Origin: Streptomyces pseudovenezuelae
GTDB lineage: Bacteria; Actinomycetota; Actinomycetes; Streptomycetales; Streptomycetaceae
Assembly (NCBI RefSeq): GCF_029892565.1
Contig: NZ_JARXVH010000039.1
Coordinates: 1 to 35,741 of the forward strand
Reading direction: 5' to 3'
DNA: 35,741 bases
Shown: positions 22,976 to 30,968 of the stretch, piece by piece
Position numbering within the stretch: the first letter of the stretch is position 1
Layout: each line of letters begins with the position of its first letter
Made by a program: the position numbers and the translations under genes
Notes under the pieces: generated by a model
What the model saw: only the letters and a program-made list of their open reading frames with translations
What the model was told of the DNA's origin: nothing
The model's database searches: none

Positions 22976-23133
22976 TGAGGCGGTGCGGCCAGCGCCCCGC
23001 TTACACGCTGCAGCGCCGTATCCGCGCATCGCGATACCTGTGCCCTGGAGCCGTTTTGGCCGTGGTCCGCTCGGATCCCGCAGGGTCCGGTCCTCGGCTT
23101 CGGGCGGAACGCGACGCCTGGCACCCGGAGTAA
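22975..23133 (+). CDS. Possible third small ORF of the HNH cluster
   Basis: A 52-codon frame starts with ATG 22975, overlapping the previous stop as TGATG, and ends with TAA at 23131-23133. It is Arg-rich and Cys-containing (MRRCGQRPAYTLQRRIRAS), with no recognised motif. Coupling is its only support; codon bias is moderate. Bases 23134-23318 up to the insertion sequence show nothing. Confidence 0.3.
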   Translation: MRRCGQRPAYTLQRRIRASRYLCPGAVLAVVRSDPAGSGPRLRAERDAWHPE

Positions 23134-23318
23134 CTCAGCCCCAGGACAGACGTACGTGCACGATGGGAGCGGCTACATCATCGTCCTGCCAGGCGTCGCG
23201 TTCGCCGCACTCCGGTGCTGCCCTGTCTCGATCAATCGACCCGCCTTCTCAGCGCGAACCTAGCCGTCTGGGCCTTTGTGTCAGCGAACCCAATTCCGAA
23301 GCTGAGCATCGGGAAGGA

Positions 23319-23342
23319 TCTAGACCCGGACTTCGCGGGTCG
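23319..23342 (+). repeat. Left terminal inverted repeat of the IS1634-like element
   Basis: This 24-base sequence is the exact reverse complement of 25064-25087. It lies six bases outside the transposase stop at 23348. Confidence 0.9.
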
Positions 23343-23347
23343 CCGTT

Positions 23348-25049
23348 TCAGGTTTGTGGCCAGCGGGTTTGTCCGATGTCGGTGTCGAGGAGGTCGAGGA
23401 GGTGGAGTTGGACGCCGCGGGTGATCTGGACGGTGGGCGGGTCGGTGATGTGGCCGATCCGCAGAGTGAGTTCGCCGAGGTGGTAGAAGATCATGCGGCC
23501 GGTGGGGCGGACGCGGCGGCTGTCGGGGTAGAGCCCGCGCATGGTCTGCTCGGGGCCCAGAGCCCGTCTGACCTGGCGTTCGATGAGGCAGAAGACGAGC
23601 AGGGCCAGGCAGATGACCTGGATGAGGGCGGCGACGCGGCGGTTGTACTGGACGAAGACCGGTGCGACTGCGAGTGGTCCCTTGAAGTCGTGGTAGCGGC
23701 GTTCGACCGTGCCCTGGCCCTTGTAGTGGATCAGGACCTGGCCCGGATCGGCCTGTTCGGGGGGGCAGGGTGGTCAGCAGTGCGTACCAGCCGTCGACGG
23801 CGGCCTCCGCCGCCAGGATCTCCTGGTCGAAGTGCCAGGTCAGGGATGGTGTCCCGGCGTTGTCCTCGACGACGGTGAAGCGCAGGCAAGAGGCGACACG
23901 GCGCTTCGCGGTGATCACACCGACGCGGGCGAGGACCTTCTCGGCGCTCTTGTAATGCCGGCCGCCGGCCACCGAAGCGGGCTTGTTCAGGTCCTCGGCG
24001 GCTTTGGTCAGGCGCTTGTCCCGGGCGGCCTGCTGGCCTGCGGCGTTCGCGGTGGAATGGACCAGGATCCGCCGCACGGTGAGTTCGGGATCACTCTTCC
24101 TGGGCCCCTTCAGGGTGTGGGTATCCTCCAGCACCCGGTACCTCTCGCGCCGCTCGGCCGGCTGTGCCGCATCCCGGTCCGGCACCCAGTTGACGACCGT
24201 GGCGAGGGCGGCGTCGAGGGCGGCATAGACCCCGTCCTTGACCTGCGCGGCCGGGACCGGGGCGACGAACTGCACCCCGGCTGCCAGCAGCGCGGTGACG
24301 TTGGCGTAGGACACCAGCCTGGAGTCGGCGACCATCAGGAAGCCGCGGGTGCCGGCCATCGTGCGCAGGTCCTTCATCGCGCCGACGGCCTGGGAAACCT
24401 CAGCCGCCGGCCCGTCGAAGACCCTGGCGTGGAGAGGAATGCCGCCATCAGCCGTCACCGCGAGTCCGGCCTAGACCTGCTTCAGGTCCACCCGCCGGTC
24501 CTTGGGATGCCCGTAGCCGATGACGGGGAAGTCCTCGTCCTGCCCCTCGGCAGGGTAGGCACCGTGGACGGACATGCTGGTCATGTCCCGGTGCAGCCGG
24601 GACACATCGATGCCGAACTCGGCGATCTCCCGCGCCCCGACCGTGCCCGCGACGTGCTCCAGATGCGGGGCGATCGCATCCAGCGCCCGGGCGAGGCGGT
24701 CGTCGTTGAGCAGGCCGGGCTCGATCCCGAAGACCTCCTCCACCGCCCAGCACCTGGCCCAGTCCTCCACCCGCACCAGCGGCGCGGGCGAGGTCAGCCG
24801 ATCGGCCACCAGCGCCTCGATGACCTGCCCGTGCGTCACATGCGCACTCGCGCCACCGGGGCACACCGCATCGACGATCCCAGCCAGATCCAGCCGACGA
24901 GTGAACTCGGAAACGACAGGCAGAGCGCCCAGACGCTTCTCCACCACGGACGTCACCGCTACTTCAAAACGCTGACGCTCAGACCGTGGCCGCGGGGACC
25001 GGGAAGACTTCGACACACCCCACCCAACGCCACACCCCGGACCGGTCAC
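23348..25049 (-). pseudogene. IS1634-family transposase, two lesions
   Basis: The N-terminal part (from about 24950; VEKRLGALPVVSEFTRRLDL and onward) and catalytic core (SVHGAYPAEGQDEDFPVIGY, then GTRGFLMVADSRLVSY) match IS1634-type DDE transposases (IS4-like). The first lesion is an amber TAG at 24472-24474, where KQV meets AGLAVTADGG; CAG is expected. The second is at a run of seven C on the coding strand (23759-23765): TLPPRTG replaces the expected TLPPEQADPGQVLIH, and the correct C-terminus continues in another frame with MRGLYPDSRRVRPTGRMIFY and IGHITDPPTVQITRG to TGA at 23348. Six C would restore the frame. The exact start is uncertain: ATG/GTG choices exist between 24950 and 25049. The element cannot move by itself unless both lesions are sequence errors. 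Confidence 0.85.
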
Positions 25050-25063
25050 ACCATACGAATCAA

Positions 25064-25087
25064 CGACCCGCGAAGTCCGGGTCTAGA
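25064..25087 (+). repeat. Right terminal inverted repeat of the IS1634-like element
   Basis: This is the exact reverse complement of 23319-23342. Its outer TCTAGA supplies the TAG stop codon (25083-25085) of the adjacent gene. Confidence 0.9.
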
Positions 25088-25643
25088 CGTGCTTGGCTGC
25101 CTCATCAAGCACGTCCCTGGCCAAGCCGAGAAACGCCGTTCGCTCCGCCATGAATCCCATGCCAGCCTCGTGCACGGTGTCGCTCCCCTCACCAGAGCTG
25201 TCCGCCGCGGCTGCTTCCGCGTACTCCCGAACGTCTTGGACCAGAGAGGACAACTGGTTGACGAGGCTCTGGGCCGCCTCCGCAACGGTCTCGGGGCCTT
25301 CCAGGACCACCACGAGTCCCGCGTTCTCGGCGTCCTTGAACTTCATCCTGATCGCGGCGACCCGCATCTCGTCGAGTGGGACCGGAGAACGTCGGGCCCG
25401 CAGCTCGCGGAAGAAGGCTTGGTTGTCTCGGTCAGCGGCGCCCAGCGCTTCGAGGAAGGAGAGATAGGCAGATTGTCGGCGTTCACGACGCCATCGCTGA
25501 TGCTCGACCCGCAGCTCATTCAGCTGGACGCGGTCTTGTGATCGTTCTCTGCGTAGTTCCGTACGGGCTGCAATGAAGGCCGTGAGTGCTACGCCCATGA
25601 TGGTGCCCAGCACGCCCACGGCTGATACGAAGATGGCGGTCAT
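25083..25643 (-). CDS. Membrane-anchored coiled-coil protein of unknown function
   Basis: The 186-residue product starts at ATG 25643 with MTAIFVSAVGVLGTIMGVAL, one membrane helix (about 3-25). A strongly charged coiled-coil-like stretch (TELRRERSQDRVQLNELRVE, then HQRWRRERRQ) and a helical domain (SAYLSFLEALGAADRDNQAF, EGPETVAEAAQSLVNQLSS) follow. The longer open frame upstream has random-looking sequence. The stop TAG lies within the terminal repeat of the IS1634-like element, so the C-terminus either ended naturally at CTAG or was changed by the insertion. The overall plan resembles the protein at 21396-21974. No catalytic motif is visible, and the ribosome site (GGGAAG, 11 bases away) is weak. 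Confidence 0.7.
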   Translation of the reverse strand: MTAIFVSAVGVLGTIMGVALTAFIAARTELRRERSQDRVQLNELRVEHQRWRRERRQSAYLSFLEALGAADRDNQAFFRELRARRSPVPLDEMRVAAIRMKFKDAENAGLVVVLEGPETVAEAAQSLVNQLSSLVQDVREYAEAAAADSSGEGSDTVHEAGMGFMAERTAFLGLARDVLDEAAKHV

Positions 25644-25970
25644 ACCGGCAATGTCTTCCCTGAACTGGTGCGCGGGTACGCCGACACGGGGCGCAGGGCA
25701 CAAGGTGCACGGGTCTGCTCCGGGCCCGCGGCTTGCCGTCTGTCTCATCGAACTGAGCCCACGCGTCTCACTCACTTCAGTCCAAGCTGGTCAGCGCTAT
25801 GCGAACGTCTGACTTCGTTGAGACGGGACAAGTGCAGGTCAACGACGTGCTGGCGGGGCGTCTGTCCCGTCTCTGCCGATCTGGTCCTTGTCTCATCCGA
25901 AAATGGAGGGACCGGTAGGCGCGCGTCATCAGCCCGTGGGCGAAGTGCCGGCGGGTGGACTGGGTCTGTG
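25644..25970. other. 327-base gap next to the IS110 element
   Basis: No supportable gene is seen here. Part of it should be the right-hand non-coding end of the IS110 element, but IS110 ends have short or no inverted repeats and I cannot place the boundary. Confidence 0.3.
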
Positions 25971-27238
25971 TCACGGGGCGGATGCGAGGGTGACGGTGAA
26001 GCCGAGGGCTTCGAGCTGGCGGATGTGGTTGCGCTTGCGGCGGTCGGGGTCGATGCGGGTGTCGTAGTAGTCGGAGCCCAGGTCGTGGAAGCGGGTGTCC
26101 GGGGTCGAGAGCAGGTGCCAGATGACCACCAGGAGCGAGCGGCCGACGGCGACCAGGGCCTTCTTCTTGCCGCGGCGGCGGCCGATGCGGCGGTAGCGCT
26201 CGCCGAGGAAGGTGTCGGTCTTTCCGGCGGCGGTGGCGCAGTTGCCCAGCACGCGGGCCAGGTAGGAGTTGCCGTGGCCGGTGGTGCCCCGGCCCTTCTT
26301 CTTGCCCGCGGATTCCTTGACGCCGGGGGCGAACTTCGCCCAGGAGGCGAGTTGGCGGCGGTGGGGAACCGCGTCATGTCCAGGCCGATCTCGGCGATGA
26401 TGACGTGGGCGGCGATCGGGCTGATGCCGGGGATCTCGCTGAGCCGGGCGATCGCGTCGGCGTAGGGGGCGACCTCGGCGCCGATCCGGGCGTCGATCGC
26501 GGCGATGTCGGTGTTGATGGTGTCGATGCGGCCGAGCATCTTGGTGAGCAGGAACGCGTGGTGGTCGGTGAAGTGACCGGTGAACGCCTCCTCCAGCTCG
26601 GCGAGTTTGGCGCGCAGGCGGCGGGCGTACTGGGCCAGCACTTTGGGGTCGCGCTCGCCGGCGATCAGCGCGGCGAGCATGTCCCGCCCGGAGGGGCCGA
26701 AGATGTCGGTGGCGACCGCGGTGACTTTGATCTGGGCGTCCTCCAGAAGCTTCTCCACGCGTTGCTTCTCGCCGGTGCGTGCGGTCACCAGGTCGGTGCG
26801 GTAGCGGGTCAGGTCCCGCAGCGCGCGGATCTCGCGCGGCGGGACGAAGCTGGGGCGGATCATCTGCCGTTCAGCGATCTTGGCCAGCCAGACCGCGTCG
26901 AGCCTGTCGGTCTTGGGCCGGCTCGGCAGGTGCTTGACGTCCCGCGCGTTGACCAGCCACACCTCGAAGCCGGCCGCCTCCAGGAGGTAGAAGGCGGGCC
27001 GCCAGTAGTCGGACGTGGCCTCCATGACCACCCGGGTCACCCCCAGGCAGCGCAGGTGGTCACACATGCCCAGCAGGGAGCGGGTCATGGCCGAGTAGGT
27101 CACGACCTCCTGCATGCGCCGCCCCGGGGCCCCTTCACGGGGCACCCGGGTGCAGCACACGACCTCGGCCTTGCCGATGTCCAGCGCGGCAACCCGTTCG
27201 ATGATCTCCTCGGTGTCCTGCGTCTCTTCCAGCACCAC
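25971..27238 (-). pseudogene. IS110-family transposase (DEDD), frameshifted
   Basis: From GTG 27238, after a GGGAGGG site, the frame gives the RuvC-like DEDD domain: RVAALDIGKAEVVCC (first Asp), VVMEATSDYWRPAFYLLEAA (Glu), and LPSRPKTDRLDAVWLAKIAE (last Asp pair). The middle coiled-coil region and the C-terminal Tnp domain start (LSEIPGISPIAAHVIIAEIG) follow. After MTRFPTAA the frame goes wrong at about 26355 by one missing base, and the true C-terminus continues in another frame as VLGNCATAAGKTDTFLGERY, including the catalytic-serine domain, to RQLEALGFTVTLASAP and stop at 25971. Family knowledge: IS110 recombinases use a bridge RNA from the non-coding end to choose target and donor. This copy is probably inactive. 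Confidence 0.88.
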
Positions 27239-27584
27239 GGCCCTCCCTCGGCTCCCGGGCGGCTGCCACCTGTGGGAGCCAAAGGGCTGGTGGAGGAATC
27301 TCATCCGCGTGCTCGAAGCGACACTGAAGGCGCCCGGTGACTGGCTCCCCGCGCCCGGCTCAGTTACGACCTCGAAGGTCACAGACGAAACGGCGTCAAC
27401 AGGCAGCAACCACACCCATTTTCCGCCCGGAACGGGCGTCGCCGCAGGGGATCCGATGGGTTCAGTCCGACGGACAAGGGCTGCGAGCGGTTCCATGGAG
27501 GCCCTCTGGCCCATCTGCCGCTCGGGCGGATGGACCAGACGGCGGCCTTGGGCAGGCGGGCGGGGACCAGTTCCGCCACGGCTC
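27239..27584 (-). ncRNA. Candidate IS110 bridge-RNA region (left end)
   Basis: In IS110-group elements the non-coding stretch upstream of the recombinase gene encodes the bridge RNA. This roughly 345-base gap between the recombinase start and the sensor kinase stop has no gene. It contains a strong hairpin: GGCTCCC (27250-27256) pairs with GGGAGCC (27274-27280) around a 17-base loop. I cannot define the ends of the element or the guide loops by eye, so the call rests on position and this one stem. Confidence 0.35.
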
Positions 27585-28775
27585 TCAGGGGAAGCGCAGG
27601 GTGAGGGCGAGTCCACTCTCGGCGCCGGGTCGCGCCGTCAGCGTGGCGTGGTGGGCCTCGGCAATGGAAGCGGCGATGGACAGCCCCAGGCCGTGGCCGG
27701 TAGTGGCGGTGCGGTCCACGTCGAGGCGGCGGAAGGGCTCGAACAGGTCGGGGATCCGTTCGACGGGCACGTGGGGGCCTGTGTTGGTCACCGTCACGGT
27801 GGGGGCGTCGAGTCGTACGCTGACACAGCCGCCGGGGTGGTTGTACTGGATGGCGTTGCGAATCAGGTTCGTCAGCAGGTGCCGCAGCAGGACGGGGTCG
27901 CCGACAACGACCAAGGGCGTGTCGGCGCTGAGGTCGATGCGCACGCCGTTCTCCAATGCCTGCGGGGCGAGTTCGGCGGTGACGAGCCGGGCGGTTTCCG
28001 CAAGATCCACGCTCTCGGTCTCGTCCGGTCCTCGGTCGCTGCGAGCGAGCAACAGAAGCGCATTGATGAGCTGTTCGGCTTCGCGATTGGTGGTGAGCAG
28101 GTCCTCGCGAACGCCGACGAGGCTCTCGGAGAGGGGGTCGGCGAGGCCGACCTGGAGGGTGGTGCGCTGGGCGGCGAGGGGCGTTTTGAGTTCGTGGGAG
28201 GCGTTGGCGACGAAGCGTCGCTGGCTTTCGAAGGCTTTCTCCAGCCGGTCGAGCATGGTGTCGAAGGTGTCGGCGAGTCGGTGGAGCTCGTCGTCGGGAC
28301 CGGTGAGTGCCAAGCGCTGGTGCAGGTTCTGTTCACTGATGCGGCGGGCTGCTGCGGTCATGGATGCGACGGGACGCAGTGCCCGTCCAGCGAGCCACCA
28401 GCCGAGCTGTCCGGCCAGCAACGCCATGACCAGGAGGCACACGGCGGACCAGAGCACCATCTGGCGCAGCGCGGTGTCCTGTACGGCCTGCACGGTCTGG
28501 TCGATCTTCTGGATCATCGCGCCATCGCTCGGGCCCGAAGAGCGGCGATCCGGCCTGGAGGGGTGACTAGGCCCGAAGGGCGTGGTGGGGCCGCTCGGCG
28601 CCTGGCCGTACGTGATCGACAGACCTTGGACTTGCTGTTCCGTTCCGTAGCGCGCGAGCAGTACCACGAAGGCGAGCAGGGCGGTGCCGGCGAGCAGGAA
28701 GAGCAAGGAAATGGCGGCGGCCAGCCGGGCGCGGAAGGGCAGCCCGCCCAGCAGCGCACGTGGGCTCAGTCGCAC
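27585..28775 (-). CDS. Two-component sensor histidine kinase
   Basis: The 396-residue protein has two membrane helices (about 18-41 and 106-129) bounding a short, Pro/Ser-rich extracytoplasmic sensor of some 65 residues. HAMP follows (about 128-182), then HisKA with NASHELKTPL (His194 phosphoacceptor) and HATPase_c (about 240-394): LLTNLIRNAIQYN (N box), TVTNTGPHV (G1), LFEPFRRLD (F box), TGHGLGLSIA (G2). It autophosphorylates on His and passes phosphate to the regulator whose gene overlaps it by ten bases (GTG start within the regulator's end). The small sensor suits detection of membrane-associated stress such as cell-wall antibiotics. Given the divergent ABC genes, it probably regulates that transporter. 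All catalytic motifs are intact. Confidence 0.93.
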   Translation of the reverse strand: MRLSPRALLGGLPFRARLAAAISLLFLLAGTALLAFVVLLARYGTEQQVQGLSITYGQAPSGPTTPFGPSHPSRPDRRSSGPSDGAMIQKIDQTVQAVQDTALRQMVLWSAVCLLVMALLAGQLGWWLAGRALRPVASMTAAARRISEQNLHQRLALTGPDDELHRLADTFDTMLDRLEKAFESQRRFVANASHELKTPLAAQRTTLQVGLADPLSESLVGVREDLLTTNREAEQLINALLLLARSDRGPDETESVDLAETARLVTAELAPQALENGVRIDLSADTPLVVVGDPVLLRHLLTNLIRNAIQYNHPGGCVSVRLDAPTVTVTNTGPHVPVERIPDLFEPFRRLDVDRTATTGHGLGLSIAASIAEAHHATLTARPGAESGLALTLRFP

Positions 28776-29428
28776 AGCCGGTATCCCTCTTCCTTGTCGG
28801 CAGCGATCAGGCCGGGGTCACCGAGTTTGACGCGCAGTCGGCTGACGGTGGCGCGGACCGCGCTGGTGCGCCGGTCGAGGTACTCGTCCCAGACGGTGCG
28901 GATCAGCTCGTCGTGCGACACTGGCGCGCCGCCGGCCACAAGCAGCAGGTGCAAGACCGCGAACTCTTTCGGGGTCAGCTCCAGCGGGCGGCCGTCCACG
29001 GACACTTCATGCCGCGCCTCCTCCAGGGAGATACTGCCAAAGCGCAGCACAGTGGGAGGCGGCTTCGGCGCGCGGCGGCTCAAAGCACGTACGCGGGCGA
29101 CGAGTTCGGCGAAGTCGAAGGGCTTGGCGAGGTAGTCGTCCGCGCCGAGCGCGGTGAGACCGTAGATCCTGTCGGTGAGTTCGCCGGCCGCGGTCAGCAT
29201 CAGGATCCGTGGCGGGTCCTGGAGTTCCCGCAGCCTCCTGCACACCTCGTCGCCGGTCATGACTGGCAGATCACGGTCGAGGATCAGCACGTCGTAGGCG
29301 GTAAGCAGGCACATCCGCTCGGCCGCGTCGCCGGTGCCGGCGATATCGACAGCCATTGCCTGGCGGCGCAGACCGGTGGCGATGGTGCGAGCGAGAACAC
29401 GATGGTCCTCGGCTACCAGAATTCTCAT
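28766..29428 (-). CDS. OmpR/PhoB-family response regulator
   Basis: The 220-residue protein has a receiver domain (1-115): acidic pair E7/D8 in LVAEDH, phosphoacceptor Asp51 in VLILDRDLP, Thr79 in LMLTAAG, and Lys102 in LAKPFDF. The winged-helix DNA-binding domain (about 125-218) contains GRPLELTPKEFAVLHLLLVA and RRTSAVRATVSRLRVKLGD. It is the partner of the overlapping sensor kinase gene. Its likely targets are its own promoter and the divergent ABC transporter operon across the 201-base intergenic region. Full length, no defects. Confidence 0.94.
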   Translation of the reverse strand: MRILVAEDHRVLARTIATGLRRQAMAVDIAGTGDAAERMCLLTAYDVLILDRDLPVMTGDEVCRRLRELQDPPRILMLTAAGELTDRIYGLTALGADDYLAKPFDFAELVARVRALSRRAPKPPPTVLRFGSISLEEARHEVSVDGRPLELTPKEFAVLHLLLVAGGAPVSHDELIRTVWDEYLDRRTSAVRATVSRLRVKLGDPGLIAADKEEGYRLCD

Positions 29429-29629
29429 GTCGCCATGAAACCAAGGTCATGATTGCAGCCGGATAAGGACGCGGAGCGGTGTGCCCCGAGCAGGCCGAAG
29501 CTGTACCGGACCGGCCGGTGAAGACGGCGGGTTCGAAGCGGGCGCCCTCGACAGGGACCGGGGCCGGCCCCTTATGCCGCTGTAACACGCTTATCTTGCT
29601 GCACACGGCAAACTGCTTCTGTCCTCGGC
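29429..29629. promoter_or_regulatory. Divergent promoter region between the two-component genes and the ABC operon
   Basis: This 201-base gap drives both directions. It contains the perfect 12-base palindrome GGGGCCGGCCCC (29560-29571), 59-70 bases before the first permease start. AT-richer sequence after it (about 29571-29600) is the likely core promoter of the ABC operon, but I see no confident -35/-10 pair. The first permease ATG has no good ribosome site. Confidence 0.4.
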
Positions 29630-30904
29630 ATGAACTTCGTCAAGCGTGCCGGGATGAGCCTTGGTGCCAGAAAGTCCAGGACCGCCGCCTTGCTGGCGAT
29701 CTTCGTCGTCATCTGCACCCTGCTCCTCGGCGGCTTCCTGCTGCAGGCCGCCGCCGCCCGTCAGGAAGCCGACGCGCAACGCACCATCGGCGTAAACGTC
29801 ACGGTCAGGAAGAAGGGCCTCACCCCGGACCTGGCCGACCGGCTCGGCGCCTCGGATCTGGTGCACCGCTACAACCCCGAGCTTCCGGTGCGGGCCAGCG
29901 CGCGCGGCTTCACGCCGCTGACATCGAATACGCCGAAGCCCGGCAGCACCGGAGCCAAGGAGAAAGAACAGGATCCTCTGGCTGTGAACGGCGTCCGCGA
30001 CTCAGGCATGCTGCTGCCCTTCTCGTACGGCTCGACGAAGATCACGGCGGGCCGCGGCATCACCCCCGAGGACGCGGGCCACAGCGTCGCGGTGATCGAG
30101 CAGCGCCTGGCCGACGAGAACAACCTCAAGACGGGCGACACCGTCCAGGTGCGGTCTGCGGACGGCAAGCGCACGATGCCGCTGACGATCGTCGGCGTCT
30201 TCCAGGACCCGACGCAGGATCCGACAAGGTGGACGCCGCCGCACGAACTGCCTGGCAACGCGCTGTATGTACCGGTGGGCACCGCGCGGCAGCTCGCCAC
30301 CGGCACCGCGACGGTCAGCGAGACGGTACTCAAGATCGGATCGCCGGACCAAGCCGAGCAGCTGCACGCCGAGATCGAACGGCTCCTCGGCGCGGGCAGC
30401 TTCGACTTCCGCGTCAACGACAAGGCGTACAGGGACCAGGTCCGCCCGATTCAGCAGGTCGGCACGTTCGCGGGACTGATCGTCTGGGTGATCGCCCTGG
30501 CCGGTGCGCTGATCCTCGGCCTCATCGTGACGCTGCAGATCCGCGAGCGGCGCGCTGAGCTCGGGGTGCTGCTCGCGATGGGCGAGAGGAAGTGGAAACT
30601 CATCGGCCAGCACGCCGTAGAGGTGGCGGCCGTGGCCCTGCCCGCCGTCGCACTCGCCACGCTGGCCGGCTCGATCGCCGGACAGCCCGCGGGTGACACG
30701 CTCCTGGGCCGCCGGGACGACAAGCCGGCCTCGGCGGCCCGTGCACTGGATGCCGGGATCGCTCCACCCTCGGTGCGGGTCGAGCCGGCCACCGTCGGCA
30801 AGGTCACCGCCATCGGGCTCGGGATCTCCCTGGTCTCCACCGTCATCCCGGGCATCGGGGTCCTGCGCCTGCACCCCCGCTCCATCCTCACCGACACCGA
30901 ATAG
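29630..30904 (+). CDS. ABC transporter permease (FtsX/MacB-like)
   Basis: The 424-residue protein starts MNFVKRAGMSLGARKSRTAA, the same start as the second permease. It has one N-terminal membrane helix (about 19-43, LLAIFVVICTLLLGGFLLQ), a large extracytoplasmic MacB-PCD-like domain (about 45-275), and three C-terminal helices (about 280-304, 325-347, 390-413). The FtsX motif GVLLAMGERKWKLIGQH follows the second helix. With the next permease and the ATPase it would form a heterodimeric type VII (mechanotransmission) ABC system, of the kind used for lipoprotein release or for removing membrane-targeting peptides and antibiotics. The ribosome site is poor. The gene diverges from the two-component system, its probable regulator. 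Confidence 0.9.
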   Translation: MNFVKRAGMSLGARKSRTAALLAIFVVICTLLLGGFLLQAAAARQEADAQRTIGVNVTVRKKGLTPDLADRLGASDLVHRYNPELPVRASARGFTPLTSNTPKPGSTGAKEKEQDPLAVNGVRDSGMLLPFSYGSTKITAGRGITPEDAGHSVAVIEQRLADENNLKTGDTVQVRSADGKRTMPLTIVGVFQDPTQDPTRWTPPHELPGNALYVPVGTARQLATGTATVSETVLKIGSPDQAEQLHAEIERLLGAGSFDFRVNDKAYRDQVRPIQQVGTFAGLIVWVIALAGALILGLIVTLQIRERRAELGVLLAMGERKWKLIGQHAVEVAAVALPAVALATLAGSIAGQPAGDTLLGRRDDKPASAARALDAGIAPPSVRVEPATVGKVTAIGLGISLVSTVIPGIGVLRLHPRSILTDTE

Positions 30905-30968
30905 CCCCTCACCGACACCGAAGAACCCCTGCCCGGCACAGACCGCGAGTGCCAGAGAGGCGACTTTC

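Larger units (their letters stand above)
23319..25087 (-). mobile_element. IS1634-like insertion sequence with perfect 24-bp inverted repeats
   Basis: The ends 23319-23342 (TCTAGACCCGG then ACTTCGCGGGTCG) and 25064-25087 are exact reverse complements, enclosing about 1.77 kb with one transposase gene on the minus strand. The outermost TCTAGA of each repeat contains CTAG, which may be a four-base target duplication rather than part of the element. The element is structurally whole, but its transposase carries an amber codon and a frameshift (see 23348-25049). It lies at the stop codon of the neighbouring membrane-protein gene. Confidence 0.88.

Noticed and set aside
29479..30558. A 359-codon plus-strand frame over the first permease
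   Set aside because: It overlaps the permease in another frame and is basic, Pro/Arg-rich shadow sequence.
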